Shown here: piece by piece, positions 53,792-62,380 of the stretch
How the letters are laid out: every line of letters starts with the position of its first letter
How positions within the stretch are numbered: position 1 is the first letter of the stretch
Origin: Fen-1258 sp947085815
GTDB lineage: Bacteria; Bacteroidota; Ignavibacteria; Ignavibacteriales; Melioribacteraceae
Reading direction: 5' to 3'
DNA: 64,000 nucleotides
Assembly (NCBI GenBank): GCA_947085815.1
Contig: CAMTXU010000003.1
Coordinates: 62,001-126,000, forward strand
Translations under genes and position numbers: made by a program
Notes under the pieces: generated by a model
Database searches by the model: none
What the model saw: the letters and a program-made list of their open reading frames with translations, nothing else
What the model was told of the DNA's origin: nothing

Positions 53792-53873
53792 GCGAGACTG
53801 GCGGAATTGGCAGACGCGCTAGACTTAGGATCTAGTATCGAGAGATGTGGGGGTTCGAGTCCCCCGTCTCGCA
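53792..53873 (+). tRNA. tRNA-Leu (anticodon UAG)
   Basis: 82-base class II tRNA. Acceptor GCGAGAC pairs with GTCTCGC, discriminator A, no encoded CCA. Anticodon stem CTAGA / TCTAG with loop CTTAGGA gives UAG. There is a short variable arm and a T-arm GGGGG-TTCGAGT-CCCCC. It lies ahead of tig on one transcript. Confidence 0.97.
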
Positions 53874-53909
53874 CTATCACTATATCAAACACATTTTTAA
53901 GAGGCTTTT

Positions 53910-55217
53910 TTGGAGATCAAAGTAAATCAGCTTACAGACTCTCAACAAGAGGTTGAGGTTATATTAAATTATGAAGAAATTCTTCCAGAGATAGATGAAG
54001 CATACAAGGAAGAGAGAAAAACAATTGCAATTGATGGATTCAGAAAAGGTAAAGCCCCTATGGGGATGATTAAAAAACTTTTCGGTGAAGCAATTGAATT
54101 CAAAGCAAGTGAAAAAATTGCGAATAAGAAATTTTGGGACGTAGTTGACGAAAAAGAGCTCAAACCAATAAGTACACCCCAAATGACGGACATTGATTTC
54201 GTCCCAGGCACAAAATTGCTATTCAAAGTTAAGTATGAGATAAAACCCAAACTCGAACTAAAAAATTACACAGGCTTAGAGGTTGAGAAAACAGTTTTTG
54301 TTGTTAAGGATGAAGAAGTTGAAAAAGAGATAGAATTTCTTCTCAAGCCGCTTTTAAAATTTGAAAATGAAGATCAGGTAAAAGATAGAAACTATAGAAT
54401 AACCGTAAACTTGCAAAGAGTTGATGGCGAAGGGGTGCCGATGATCGGTTCCCGCAGTGAGAATATATTAATTGACTTGAGCGATGAAAAAGTAAATTTG
54501 CAGATAAAAGAGAACGCTCAAGACAAAAAAGTTGGCGATACTTTCGAATTTACTTTCGTTGACGAACACTTCCACGGCGAGGAACTTCATAAAGAAGAGT
54601 TTAAGTATATAGCCGAGATTTCAAAAATTGAAAAGTTGGTTAGACCTGAACTAACCGAAGAAGTGATTAAAAAAATTACAAAAGACAAAGCAGCCACTCC
54701 GGATGAACTTCATTCATTTCTAAAGAGTAATATAGAAGATTACTATACCAAACAATCGGAAGAAAATTTAACCAATAACTTGCTCGGTGAAGTAGTAAAG
54801 AATAATGATTTCACTCCCCCATCAGGATATGTAAATTCAGTTCACAAACGAATGGTCGAACTTGAGAAAGAGAACGCTAAGCGTTATAAAAATTCTAAAT
54901 TTGATGAGAATGCCGTTGCCGAGTACTATAAACCAAGAGCTGAGTGGAATGCCAAATGGCAGATAATTCTTGAAAATCTTGCCGCCGCAGAGAACATCAA
55001 AGTGGAAGATTCTGAATTAGAGGAATTAGCAAAAGCTGAAGCAGAAACTACGGGTATTTCTGTGGCAAAGCTTGTAAAATATTATAAAGATACCAACAGA
55101 ATTGAAATGCTGCTGGAAGAGAAAGTAATTAAGTTCTTAAAAGAACATTCAAAGATAAAAGAAGTTGACGTTGAAGAAAAAATGAAAGAGAAAAAGGAAA
55201 ATTCACATGAATCATAA
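53910..55217 (+). CDS. tig: trigger factor
   Basis: Ribosome-bound chaperone with peptidyl-prolyl isomerase fold; 435 residues. The ribosome-docking motif is present as GFRKGKAPMGMIKK. The PPIase domain (about 150-230) and helical C-terminal arms follow. The start is TTG at 53910; no ATG or GTG in frame is near and the family N-terminus is right there. The tail is Lys/Glu rich. It overlaps clpP by 11 bp, the classic tig-clpP arrangement, but clpX is not next. Confidence 0.93.
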   Translation: MEIKVNQLTDSQQEVEVILNYEEILPEIDEAYKEERKTIAIDGFRKGKAPMGMIKKLFGEAIEFKASEKIANKKFWDVVDEKELKPISTPQMTDIDFVPGTKLLFKVKYEIKPKLELKNYTGLEVEKTVFVVKDEEVEKEIEFLLKPLLKFENEDQVKDRNYRITVNLQRVDGEGVPMIGSRSENILIDLSDEKVNLQIKENAQDKKVGDTFEFTFVDEHFHGEELHKEEFKYIAEISKIEKLVRPELTEEVIKKITKDKAATPDELHSFLKSNIEDYYTKQSEENLTNNLLGEVVKNNDFTPPSGYVNSVHKRMVELEKENAKRYKNSKFDENAVAEYYKPRAEWNAKWQIILENLAAAENIKVEDSELEELAKAEAETTGISVAKLVKYYKDTNRIEMLLEEKVIKFLKEHSKIKEVDVEEKMKEKKENSHES

Positions 55218-55875
55218 TATTCCTACTGAATCAAAACTGAAAAAGGATTTTGAAATTTACAATCAGCTTGTTCCCTACGTTATTGAACAAACAGGCCGTG
55301 GTGAACGCGGGATGGATATTTTTTCCCGCTTGTTGAGAGAGCGCATTATTTTTTTAGGAACCACCATTGATGATCATATTGCAAGTTTAACCATTGCGCA
55401 ATTGCTGTTTCTTGAGGCTGAAGATGCTGAGAAGGATATCTTCCTTTATATCAATTCTCCCGGCGGCAGCGTTTCGGCAGGACTTGCAATCTACGATACG
55501 ATGAAGTATATCAGATCGAAAGTTTCCACTATTTGTGTGGGTTTAGCTGCAAGTATGGGCGCTGTACTCCTCGCAGGCGGAGAATCTGGAAAACGATCCT
55601 CGTTACCAAACTCAAAGATTATGATACATCAGCCATGGGTCGGAGGATTGCAAGGTCAAACTGCAGACATTGAGATTCACGCTAAAGAAATGCTTAAAAC
55701 CCGTTCGACTCTTTACAACATCCTTGTAGAGCATACAGGCAAATCCTACGAACAGATTGCGAAAGACTGCGACCGGGATTATTACTTAACTTCTGAAGAA
55801 GCAAAAGAATATAAACTTATTGATAATATTCTAGTACACCGGGCTTCTCCTAATGCCGATAATTCAAAAAAATAG
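55207..55875 (+). CDS. clpP: ATP-dependent Clp protease proteolytic subunit
   Basis: Self-compartmentalising serine protease, 222 residues. Triad: Ser116 (AASMGAVLL), His141 (MIHQPWVGG) and an Asp at about 189-191 (CDRDYYL). The handle region and the tail are standard. The N-terminal 20 or so residues may be a propeptide. ATG at 55207 inside the end of tig. Just after the stop, a MITE-like palindrome and then a terminator follow, so clpX, usually the next gene, is elsewhere. Confidence 0.97.
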   Translation: MNHNIPTESKLKKDFEIYNQLVPYVIEQTGRGERGMDIFSRLLRERIIFLGTTIDDHIASLTIAQLLFLEAEDAEKDIFLYINSPGGSVSAGLAIYDTMKYIRSKVSTICVGLAASMGAVLLAGGESGKRSSLPNSKIMIHQPWVGGLQGQTADIEIHAKEMLKTRSTLYNILVEHTGKSYEQIAKDCDRDYYLTSEEAKEYKLIDNILVHRASPNADNSKK

Positions 55876-55876
55876 T

Positions 55877-55995
55877 TTAAGGGGGCTTCTAAAAACAACA
55901 AAAATGATCAGCGGAAATCTGCGTTTTTCAGCGTTCTATTAAGTAAAAAATTAGTTTTGCCATAGGCATCACTATGTGATTAGAAGCCTCCTTAA
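55877..55995. repeat. MITE-like palindromic element, copy 1
   Basis: 119 bp bounded by 15-bp inverted repeats TTAAGGGGGCTTCTA / TAGAAGCCTCCTTAA (one mismatch). The inside holds GCGGA and then TGCGTTTTT, at the same offsets as in the element at 60721-60831. No ORF. It sits directly after clpP. Confidence 0.75.
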
Positions 55996-56006
55996 TTAAC
56001 TCCATG

Positions 56007-56034
56007 AAGGGGCAATCAGTTGCCCCTTTTTTGT
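56007..56034 (+). terminator. intrinsic terminator of the tig-clpP transcript
   Basis: 9-bp stem AAGGGGCAA / TTGCCCCTT with a TCAG tetraloop and a T-run (56027-56032). It ends the tRNA-Leu-tig-clpP unit after the MITE-like element. Confidence 0.92.
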
Positions 56035-56075
56035 TTTAAATAAAATAACTCATTTCATTTATTGGAGATCGCTTG

Positions 56076-58229
56076 ATGAAACGCTTTAGTTCACTCCTCT
56101 TTCTTTTACTTGTTACCGCTACTCAATTATTTTCTCAAGATAAATTATTCACTGTTGATGATGTTATTCTTAATGGTTTTAGATTAGCTCCCTCAAATTT
56201 GCGCCAACTTAGCTGGATTCCAAATTCAAATAATTTCGTTTGGACTGATGGAACGGGAGATAAGAGTGTTATGCTTTTTTCATCGATTAAAAATTCCGGC
56301 GTTGATACTTTAATAAAACTTTCCGATTTGAATTTATTTTTTACAAAGCAAAATGAAAAACCACTTAACTCCTTCCCTTTACTCAACTGGGCATCTGCCG
56401 ATGAGTTTAATTTTTGGAGCGGTGCAAAATACTATTCATATAATACAAAATATAAAAAACTGTCTAAGATTAATTCTGTAACCGATGATTCCGGAAATAG
56501 AACGGTTTCTCCAAATCAAAAATATGTTGCTTACACATTAGAGAATAATCTTTTTGTATCACTTGGTGATGATAAAAAAGTGCACATCACATCAGATAAG
56601 GATATAAATATTCTTAACGGTCAGTCGGTTCATCGCGATGAATTTGGTATTAGCGGCGGAATATTCTGGTCTCCTAAGAGTAATTATATAGCTTTCTACC
56701 ATATGGATCAGAGCATGGTAACAGATTATCCTATAGTTGATCTTACAACTACACCTGCTGAACTTAAAAATATCAAATACCCTATGGCAGGACAAACGAG
56801 TCATCAAGTAAGTGTTGGTATCTATAATATCCAGACCGGAAAGACAATCTGGTTAAAAACCGGCGAACCCTTGGATCAATATTTAACTTGTCTTACCTGG
56901 GCTCCGGATGAAAAAACTTTTTATATCGCACATCTTAACCGGGATCAAAATCATATGCGGATGATTAAATATGATGCCGCTACGGGTGAACCAATAAAAA
57001 CATTATTTGAGGAGAAAGATAACGAATATGTTGAACCGCAAAATCCATTAAAATTTTTGCCAAACGTTAACGATAAATTTATCTGGCAATCTCAAAGAAA
57101 CGGTTACAATCATTTATATCTCTACGATACAGAAGGAAAATTAATTAGACAGTTAACAGACGGCAAATGGGTAGTTCTCAATTTACAAGGTTTCGATAGA
57201 ACCGGTCAAAATCTTTTCATAACATCAACTAAAGAGACCCCAACTGAAAGGCATTTTTACAAGGTGAATATCGAAACTGGAAAGATGGAGCGGCTTACAA
57301 AAGAACCCGGGATGCACAGTGTTTTACAAAGTTCTAATTCAGATTATTTCATTGATTCATATACAAATATTTCTACTCCGCGCCAGATTAATCTCCTTGA
57401 TAAAAAGGGAATTACGGTAAGAAATCTTCTTTCTTCTTCCAATCCTTTGCGGGATTATAAAACTGGTGAAACGAAGATTTTTACAATCAAAAATGATGAG
57501 GGCGTAGATCTTTACTGCAGAATGATAACCCCTCCTAATTTTGATGAATCCAAAAAATATCCGGTGATCTTTTACGTCTATGGCGGTCCACACGCGCAGG
57601 AAGTGACAAATACATTTGGTGCAGGCAGATATTTTTTGTGGTTTTATATGATGGCTCAAAAAGGCTATATAGTCTTTACACTCGATAACCGTGGTTCCGC
57701 TAATAGAGGGCTGGATTTTGAACAAGCTACATTTAGACATCTTGGAACGCTTGAAGTGAAAGATCAAATGACAGGTGTGAATTATCTTAAGTCCCTCCCA
57801 TTCGTGGATGCAAATCGTTTTGGTGTTTATGGTTGGAGTTACGGCGGATTTATGACAACCTCATTGATGCTAAGGAGTGATAATACTTTTAAAGTTGGTG
57901 TTGGAGGAGGAGCTGTTATTGACTGGAAATTCTATGAGATCATGTACGGTGAACGGTATATGGATACCCCCCAAACAAATTCTGACGGTTTCAAAGAAGC
58001 GAGCCTTCTGAATTATGTTGATAACCTAAAGGGAAAACTTTTACTTGTACATGGAACAAGTGATCCTACAGTAGTTTGGCAAAACACACTTTCATTCGTA
58101 AAAAAATGTGCCGAGCTAAATAAACCTTTAGATTACTTCCCTTACGTCGGTCACGGACACGGTGTGAGCGGAAGAGACGCTGTGCATCTTTATATGAAGA
58201 TAACAAACTATTTTTTGGATAATCTTTGA
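56076..58229 (+). CDS. dipeptidyl peptidase IV-type prolyl oligopeptidase (S9B)
   Basis: Exported serine peptidase, 717 residues. Signal peptide at the N-terminus (FSSLLFLLLVTATQLFSQ), DPPIV beta-propeller (about 60-460), then the alpha/beta hydrolase domain. Triad: Ser588 (GWSYGGFM), Asp663 (GTSDPTV) and His693 or His695 (VGHGHG). The propeller has HRDEFGISGG, like the Glu-containing substrate-binding helix of S9B. Start ATG 56076 rather than TTG 56073, because GGAG lies 8 bases ahead of it. Releases Xaa-Pro dipeptides from peptides in the periplasm, by analogy. Monocistronic by position. Confidence 0.94.
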   Translation: MKRFSSLLFLLLVTATQLFSQDKLFTVDDVILNGFRLAPSNLRQLSWIPNSNNFVWTDGTGDKSVMLFSSIKNSGVDTLIKLSDLNLFFTKQNEKPLNSFPLLNWASADEFNFWSGAKYYSYNTKYKKLSKINSVTDDSGNRTVSPNQKYVAYTLENNLFVSLGDDKKVHITSDKDINILNGQSVHRDEFGISGGIFWSPKSNYIAFYHMDQSMVTDYPIVDLTTTPAELKNIKYPMAGQTSHQVSVGIYNIQTGKTIWLKTGEPLDQYLTCLTWAPDEKTFYIAHLNRDQNHMRMIKYDAATGEPIKTLFEEKDNEYVEPQNPLKFLPNVNDKFIWQSQRNGYNHLYLYDTEGKLIRQLTDGKWVVLNLQGFDRTGQNLFITSTKETPTERHFYKVNIETGKMERLTKEPGMHSVLQSSNSDYFIDSYTNISTPRQINLLDKKGITVRNLLSSSNPLRDYKTGETKIFTIKNDEGVDLYCRMITPPNFDESKKYPVIFYVYGGPHAQEVTNTFGAGRYFLWFYMMAQKGYIVFTLDNRGSANRGLDFEQATFRHLGTLEVKDQMTGVNYLKSLPFVDANRFGVYGWSYGGFMTTSLMLRSDNTFKVGVGGGAVIDWKFYEIMYGERYMDTPQTNSDGFKEASLLNYVDNLKGKLLLVHGTSDPTVVWQNTLSFVKKCAELNKPLDYFPYVGHGHGVSGRDAVHLYMKITNYFLDNL

Positions 58230-58341
58230 TCTTTAATTGAGAAGGCGGGGAATTTATAAGGTTCTCTGCCATTTTCAACTATATAATAAAATCCTTATTT
58301 TCATATTCAATAAAATGATTTTGAATTCATAAGAGACAATA

Positions 58342-60696
58342 TTGATCGGCGGAAAACTCGAACTAATAAATAAGTTATATGGACTAACGGAATACGCACA
58401 ACGAAGCGATGGTTTTCTATTCGAAGAGATCTGCAATTTCCTTTCTACTGAATTTGACCTAAAGGCAGTTGTCATATTCAAAGTTGGTGAAAAAAATAGT
58501 TTCGAAGTGATAGGCAGATCATCAAACGCGAAGAACACTTTCCTTCTGGGTACTTCGTTTAATTGCGATGTGTGCAATCTGGTTTCGAAGAATGTTAAAT
58601 CCTCTCTGAATATCGATCCTTCTTGTAAAATTCAAATTTCGGATAATATTTTATTTGAAGGTTGTTTTTTTCTCAAACTTACATCTGATGCTACCTTTTT
58701 GTTTAAGGTCGCCCGGCAGTCCGCATTTATACAGGGCGATAAAGAGTTACTCGAAAAATCCTTGAAATTAATTTCATCATTTCTATTAATCTGGGTTAAT
58801 AAGAAAAGTGGAAGTTCTTCTAGTCAAAATGTTACATCAAAGTTAGTCACAGATACAATCAACGAATTAAAATCCAGCTCAAATTCGATTATTGGTTTTA
58901 CCACAACTTTAGTCAATGAAAATTTATCCGCCGCACAGAATGATCTTATCGGCGGAATCAAAAAGAACGCCCAGAATATTTTACTTAACATGAATGATTT
59001 GAGCGAGCTCTCTAGAATTGAGGCTAATAACATTACTAGAAATGTTAATAAGATAGAACTAGGAACATTCATAAATGAAATTGTAGATGTTTTTAAGAAA
59101 AGAATTGGCAGCAGAAACGTAAATTTTATCATTAATGTTGATAAAAAACTAAATTACCCAATAAGCATTGATGATCAAAAACTTCGCTATATAATCAGTA
59201 GTCTCCTTTTTGTTTCAACTACACTTACTGTTCAAGGAGAGATTGTTCTTGATCTATCGGTTACAAAAGATAAAAAAATAAGATTCATAATTTCAGACAC
59301 CGGAAAAGTTTTAAACAGACTTACAATAGAAAATATTTTCGAGCCGTTTACTCTATCAAAAATTGAAGAATTTAAAAACTCATCAATAACAGGTTTATTC
59401 TTGACCCTTGTGAATAAATATGTTACTTATTTAGGGGGCGAAATCTCAGCTTCTAGTACAGCTGGAAGAGGCAATTCTTTTACATTCACTATCAGCGGAG
59501 AAGTGATGTCTAATCTTGAAAATAGCATTTCGCAATTACCAAAACCGACTACAAAAAATCGGGTCCTAGTTATTGAGGATGATTATGCTACATCTAGATT
59601 GTTGAATAATTATCTCACAAAATGGGGCTACGATCCGATAATTGTCAGCACAGAGGAACAAGCGTTCAATTTAATTAATGCCGAAAAGCTGCTTGCAATT
59701 ATTTTGGATATAGAACTTCCTAATCTAAACGGACTGGAATTGCTGAAGAAAATTCATGAGCATCCAAACGTTAAAACTACTCCGGTAATCGTCTGCTCCG
59801 TTGAGCCTGAACAACAAAAAGCTTTTTTGATGGGTGCCGTAGAATATTTTGTCAAACCGATCAACTACAATTATCTTGTAGAAGTACTTACCAATTATAA
59901 ACTCAGAAAGAATTCCAATATACTTTGTGTTGATGATGATCTGCCTACGTTAAATCTGGTTAAACAAGCAATCGAAGCAGCGGGTTTTATTGCTGTCGGT
60001 GAGAATGTCTCTGCTAATGTGATGGATTTAATTAGCGATAAAGATATTGATTTGGCAATTGTTGATCTGGATATGCCTGCTCCAAATGGATTTGAGTTGA
60101 TTAAACTGATTAAGTCCGACAAAAAATTTGCCAACCTCCCTATCATCATTTATACAGGCAAGGAAAATTACCAAGAAGACCTCTATAAAATAGAGGGTTT
60201 ATTTGAAGATCTCCTTGATAAACGATCTACCAATATGGAAGATCTCGCAGACACAATTAGCGCAATGATAAATAGGTATGAAACTCCTCCACCTCAAGAA
60301 GAGGTTAGAGCCAAACATGATGTTCTTAAAATTCTTCTTGCAGAAGACTACAAACACTCTCAAATAATTGTTACACGACTTTTAAAAAAGAATGGCTTCG
60401 AAAATATTGTTGTGGTGGAAAATGGTGAAGATGCTGTTAAGATGGCTAAAGATGAAAAATTTGATGTTATATTGATGGATATGCAGATGCCGGTTATGAA
60501 CGGATTCGAGGCAACACAAAAAATCCGTGAAATAGAGGAATATAAATCTATTCCGATAATTGCCCTTACAGCGTTCGCAATGAAAGGCGACCGGGAAAAA
60601 TGTTTGGAATCCGGCGCAACTGATTATATACCCAAACCGATTGATTCGAAAGAGTTTATTGAAAAGGTTAAATACTACACAAATACAATTGGTTAG
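58342..60696 (+). CDS. hybrid histidine-kinase-like protein without phospho-acceptor His, with three receiver domains
   Basis: 784 residues. N-terminal GAF-like region (about 1-150), a DHp-like helix pair (about 165-235), a HATPase-like domain (about 250-390) and three receivers (about 408-525, 530-645, 665-784). In the DHp the His of SHELRTPLN is Asn174 (INELKSSSNSIIGF). The N-box Asn is also lost (LLFVSTTLT for LLSNAIKFT), though the G1 Asp (ISDTG) and G2 (STAGRGNSFTF) remain. Receivers 1 and 3 have standard acidic pockets and Lys (VIEDD...DIELP...KPI; LAEDY...DMQMP...KPI). Receiver 2 has the pocket (VDDDLP, DLDMP), but its beta-5 segment lacks the KP (LLDKRS). Start is TTG. Cytosolic. Confidence 0.88.
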   Translation: MIGGKLELINKLYGLTEYAQRSDGFLFEEICNFLSTEFDLKAVVIFKVGEKNSFEVIGRSSNAKNTFLLGTSFNCDVCNLVSKNVKSSLNIDPSCKIQISDNILFEGCFFLKLTSDATFLFKVARQSAFIQGDKELLEKSLKLISSFLLIWVNKKSGSSSSQNVTSKLVTDTINELKSSSNSIIGFTTTLVNENLSAAQNDLIGGIKKNAQNILLNMNDLSELSRIEANNITRNVNKIELGTFINEIVDVFKKRIGSRNVNFIINVDKKLNYPISIDDQKLRYIISSLLFVSTTLTVQGEIVLDLSVTKDKKIRFIISDTGKVLNRLTIENIFEPFTLSKIEEFKNSSITGLFLTLVNKYVTYLGGEISASSTAGRGNSFTFTISGEVMSNLENSISQLPKPTTKNRVLVIEDDYATSRLLNNYLTKWGYDPIIVSTEEQAFNLINAEKLLAIILDIELPNLNGLELLKKIHEHPNVKTTPVIVCSVEPEQQKAFLMGAVEYFVKPINYNYLVEVLTNYKLRKNSNILCVDDDLPTLNLVKQAIEAAGFIAVGENVSANVMDLISDKDIDLAIVDLDMPAPNGFELIKLIKSDKKFANLPIIIYTGKENYQEDLYKIEGLFEDLLDKRSTNMEDLADTISAMINRYETPPPQEEVRAKHDVLKILLAEDYKHSQIIVTRLLKKNGFENIVVVENGEDAVKMAKDEKFDVILMDMQMPVMNGFEATQKIREIEEYKSIPIIALTAFAMKGDREKCLESGATDYIPKPIDSKEFIEKVKYYTNTIG

Positions 60697-60720
60697 TATT
60701 TTTTTCTCGATAGTTTATGT

Positions 60721-60831
60721 TTAAGAGCGGTTCTAAAAATATCAATATTCTCTGCGGACTTTGCGTTTTCTCTGTCCCGCCTTTGGCGGGATTAAATATT
60801 TCCATTCGATAATTTTTAGAACCGTCCTTAA
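60721..60831. repeat. MITE-like palindromic element, copy 2
   Basis: 111 bp with 20-base inverted ends starting TTAAGAGCGGTTCTAAAAAT (18 of 20 paired with 60812-60831). Inside: GCGGA (60754) and TGCGTTTT (60762) at the offsets seen in copy 1, plus a perfect hairpin CCCGCC-TTT-GGCGGG (60776-60790). No ORF. Confidence 0.75.
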
Positions 60832-60890
60832 GAAAAAGTCACCTTGATACGGGACTTTTCAATTATGCAGAATCAAAAATCATGTTTTCT

Positions 60891-60898
60891 TATATTTG
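60891..60898 (+). promoter_or_regulatory. possible -7 element of gltX
   Basis: TATATTTG matches TAnnTTTG exactly, 29 bases before the TTG start. No TTG at the right distance upstream, so weak. Confidence 0.35.
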
Positions 60899-60916
60899 CC
60901 TCAGATTAAATCTTTC

Positions 60917-60920
60917 GGAG
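60917..60920 (+). promoter_or_regulatory. ribosome binding site that fixes the gltX start
   Basis: GGAG, 6 bases before the TTG at 60927. The ATG at 60882 has no such site and would add 15 residues ahead of the family N-terminus. Confidence 0.55.
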
Positions 60921-60926
60921 TATTAT

Positions 60927-62378
60927 TTGGAAAATATTCGTGTCCGTTTCGCACCTAGTCCAACTGGATATTTGCACGTAGGGGGATTGCGTACCGCACT
61001 CTATAATTATCTATTCGCTCGCAAAAACGGTGGTAAATTTATTCTAAGAATAGAGGATACTGACCGTAACCGATATGTAGAGGGTGCCGTTGAGAATTTA
61101 ATTGATGCCCTTAAATGGTCCGGTCTCGAATTCGATGAAGGACCTAGTACCGGGGGCAATTTTGGACCTTATATGCAATCCCAGCGACTGGATATTTATC
61201 AAAAACATATCAAAGAATTGATATCTAATGAACATGCCTATTATTGTTTTTGCACTCCTCAACGCCTCGAAGCCTTAAAAGAGAAACAACAAAGAGAAAA
61301 ACTTCCTCAAGCAAAATATGATAAGTTCTGTCTTGGTCTAAGCAAAGAAGAAGTTGAAGTGAAACTTGCGGATAAAACTCCTTTTGTAGTTCGGTTAAAT
61401 GTAAAACCGAATCAGAGAATTATTTTTGATGATATTGTCCGAGACAGAGTAGAATTTGAAAGCAACAACGTAGATGATCAGGTTTTAATTAAGAGCGACG
61501 GATATCCAACTTATCATCTTGCGAATGTGGTGGATGATCATATGATGCGGATCAGTCATGTAATTCGGGGCGAAGAGTGGCTCTCTTCAACTCCTAAACA
61601 TGTACTATTATATGATGCTTTTGGCTGGGAAAGACCAATATTCGCCCATCTCCCCCTCTTATTGAATCCGGACAGATCAAAATTGAGCAAACGTCAAGGT
61701 GATGTTGCTGTAGAGGATTATCGATCGAAAGGATATTTGAAAGATGCTCTCGTGAATTTTGTAGCTTTATTAGGGTGGAATGCAGGTGATGATCAGGAGT
61801 TTTATTTTCAGAATGAATTGATAGATAAATTTTCACTCGAGAGGGTGAATAAATCCGGAGCCGTCTTCGATCTTGAAAAACTTAACTGGCTAAACGCCGA
61901 ACATCTTCGCCGAAAATCTGATGCCGAGTTATTGTTATTCCTCAAAAAAGAAATTCTCAATTCTCAATTCTCAATTCTCAATTTAAGCGATGATTATCTG
62001 TTACAGGTTATTGCCGTGATGAAAGAGCGTGTCTCCTTTGTGAAAGAATTTCTAACTAAATCTCCCTTCTTTTTTGAGGCGCCTACAGAATACGAAGAAT
62101 CAGCAGTTCAAAAAAATTGGAAAGACGAAACACCGGAACAGCTTAAAAAATTAAGCGATGCATTCGCCATCTTGGAAAACCCAACAAAAGAAGATTTTGA
62201 GAATGCTCTTACAAAAACTGCCGAAGAATTAAATGTTGGAAAAGGGAAGCTGATTCATCCTCTCCGCTTAGCTGTTTCTGGCACGAGTACCGGTCCGGGT
62301 GTTTTTGATATAGTAATAATATTGGGGAAACAGGAAGTTCTTACCCGAATTCAATCTGCCCTGGATAGAATCAGGTAA
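60927..62378 (+). CDS. gltX: glutamyl-tRNA synthetase
   Basis: Class I synthetase, 483 residues from TTG 60927. N-terminus IRVRFAPSPTGYLHVGGLRT (HIGH region as HVGG), KLSKRQGD as KMSKS motif, and GEEWLSSTPKHVLLY. The all-helical anticodon domain is at the C-terminus. An unusual spot is the segment encoded by four and a half copies of AATTCTC (61952-61983), residues EILNSQFSILNL, in a loop of the C-terminal half where the family varies. Convergent with the histidine kinase; stops 2 bp apart. GlnS is also encoded here, so the enzyme is probably discriminating, which is inference. Confidence 0.97.
   Translation: MENIRVRFAPSPTGYLHVGGLRTALYNYLFARKNGGKFILRIEDTDRNRYVEGAVENLIDALKWSGLEFDEGPSTGGNFGPYMQSQRLDIYQKHIKELISNEHAYYCFCTPQRLEALKEKQQREKLPQAKYDKFCLGLSKEEVEVKLADKTPFVVRLNVKPNQRIIFDDIVRDRVEFESNNVDDQVLIKSDGYPTYHLANVVDDHMMRISHVIRGEEWLSSTPKHVLLYDAFGWERPIFAHLPLLLNPDRSKLSKRQGDVAVEDYRSKGYLKDALVNFVALLGWNAGDDQEFYFQNELIDKFSLERVNKSGAVFDLEKLNWLNAEHLRRKSDAELLLFLKKEILNSQFSILNLSDDYLLQVIAVMKERVSFVKEFLTKSPFFFEAPTEYEESAVQKNWKDETPEQLKKLSDAFAILENPTKEDFENALTKTAEELNVGKGKLIHPLRLAVSGTSTGPGVFDIVIILGKQEVLTRIQSALDRIR
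61952..61983 (+). repeat. heptanucleotide tandem repeat inside gltX
   Basis: AATTCTC four times in a row plus AATT. Since the unit is 7 bases, gain or loss of one copy shifts the frame of an essential gene. Confidence 0.9.
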
Positions 62379-62380
62379 CT

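Noticed and set aside
53768..53956. 62-codon ORF across the tRNA-Leu and the tig start
   Set aside because: It reads through the whole tRNA and into trigger factor in another frame; the tRNA folds perfectly.
57357..57767. 136-codon ORF antisense to the DPP4-like peptidase
   Set aside because: No recognisable motif or ribosome binding site; covered by a well-conserved gene.
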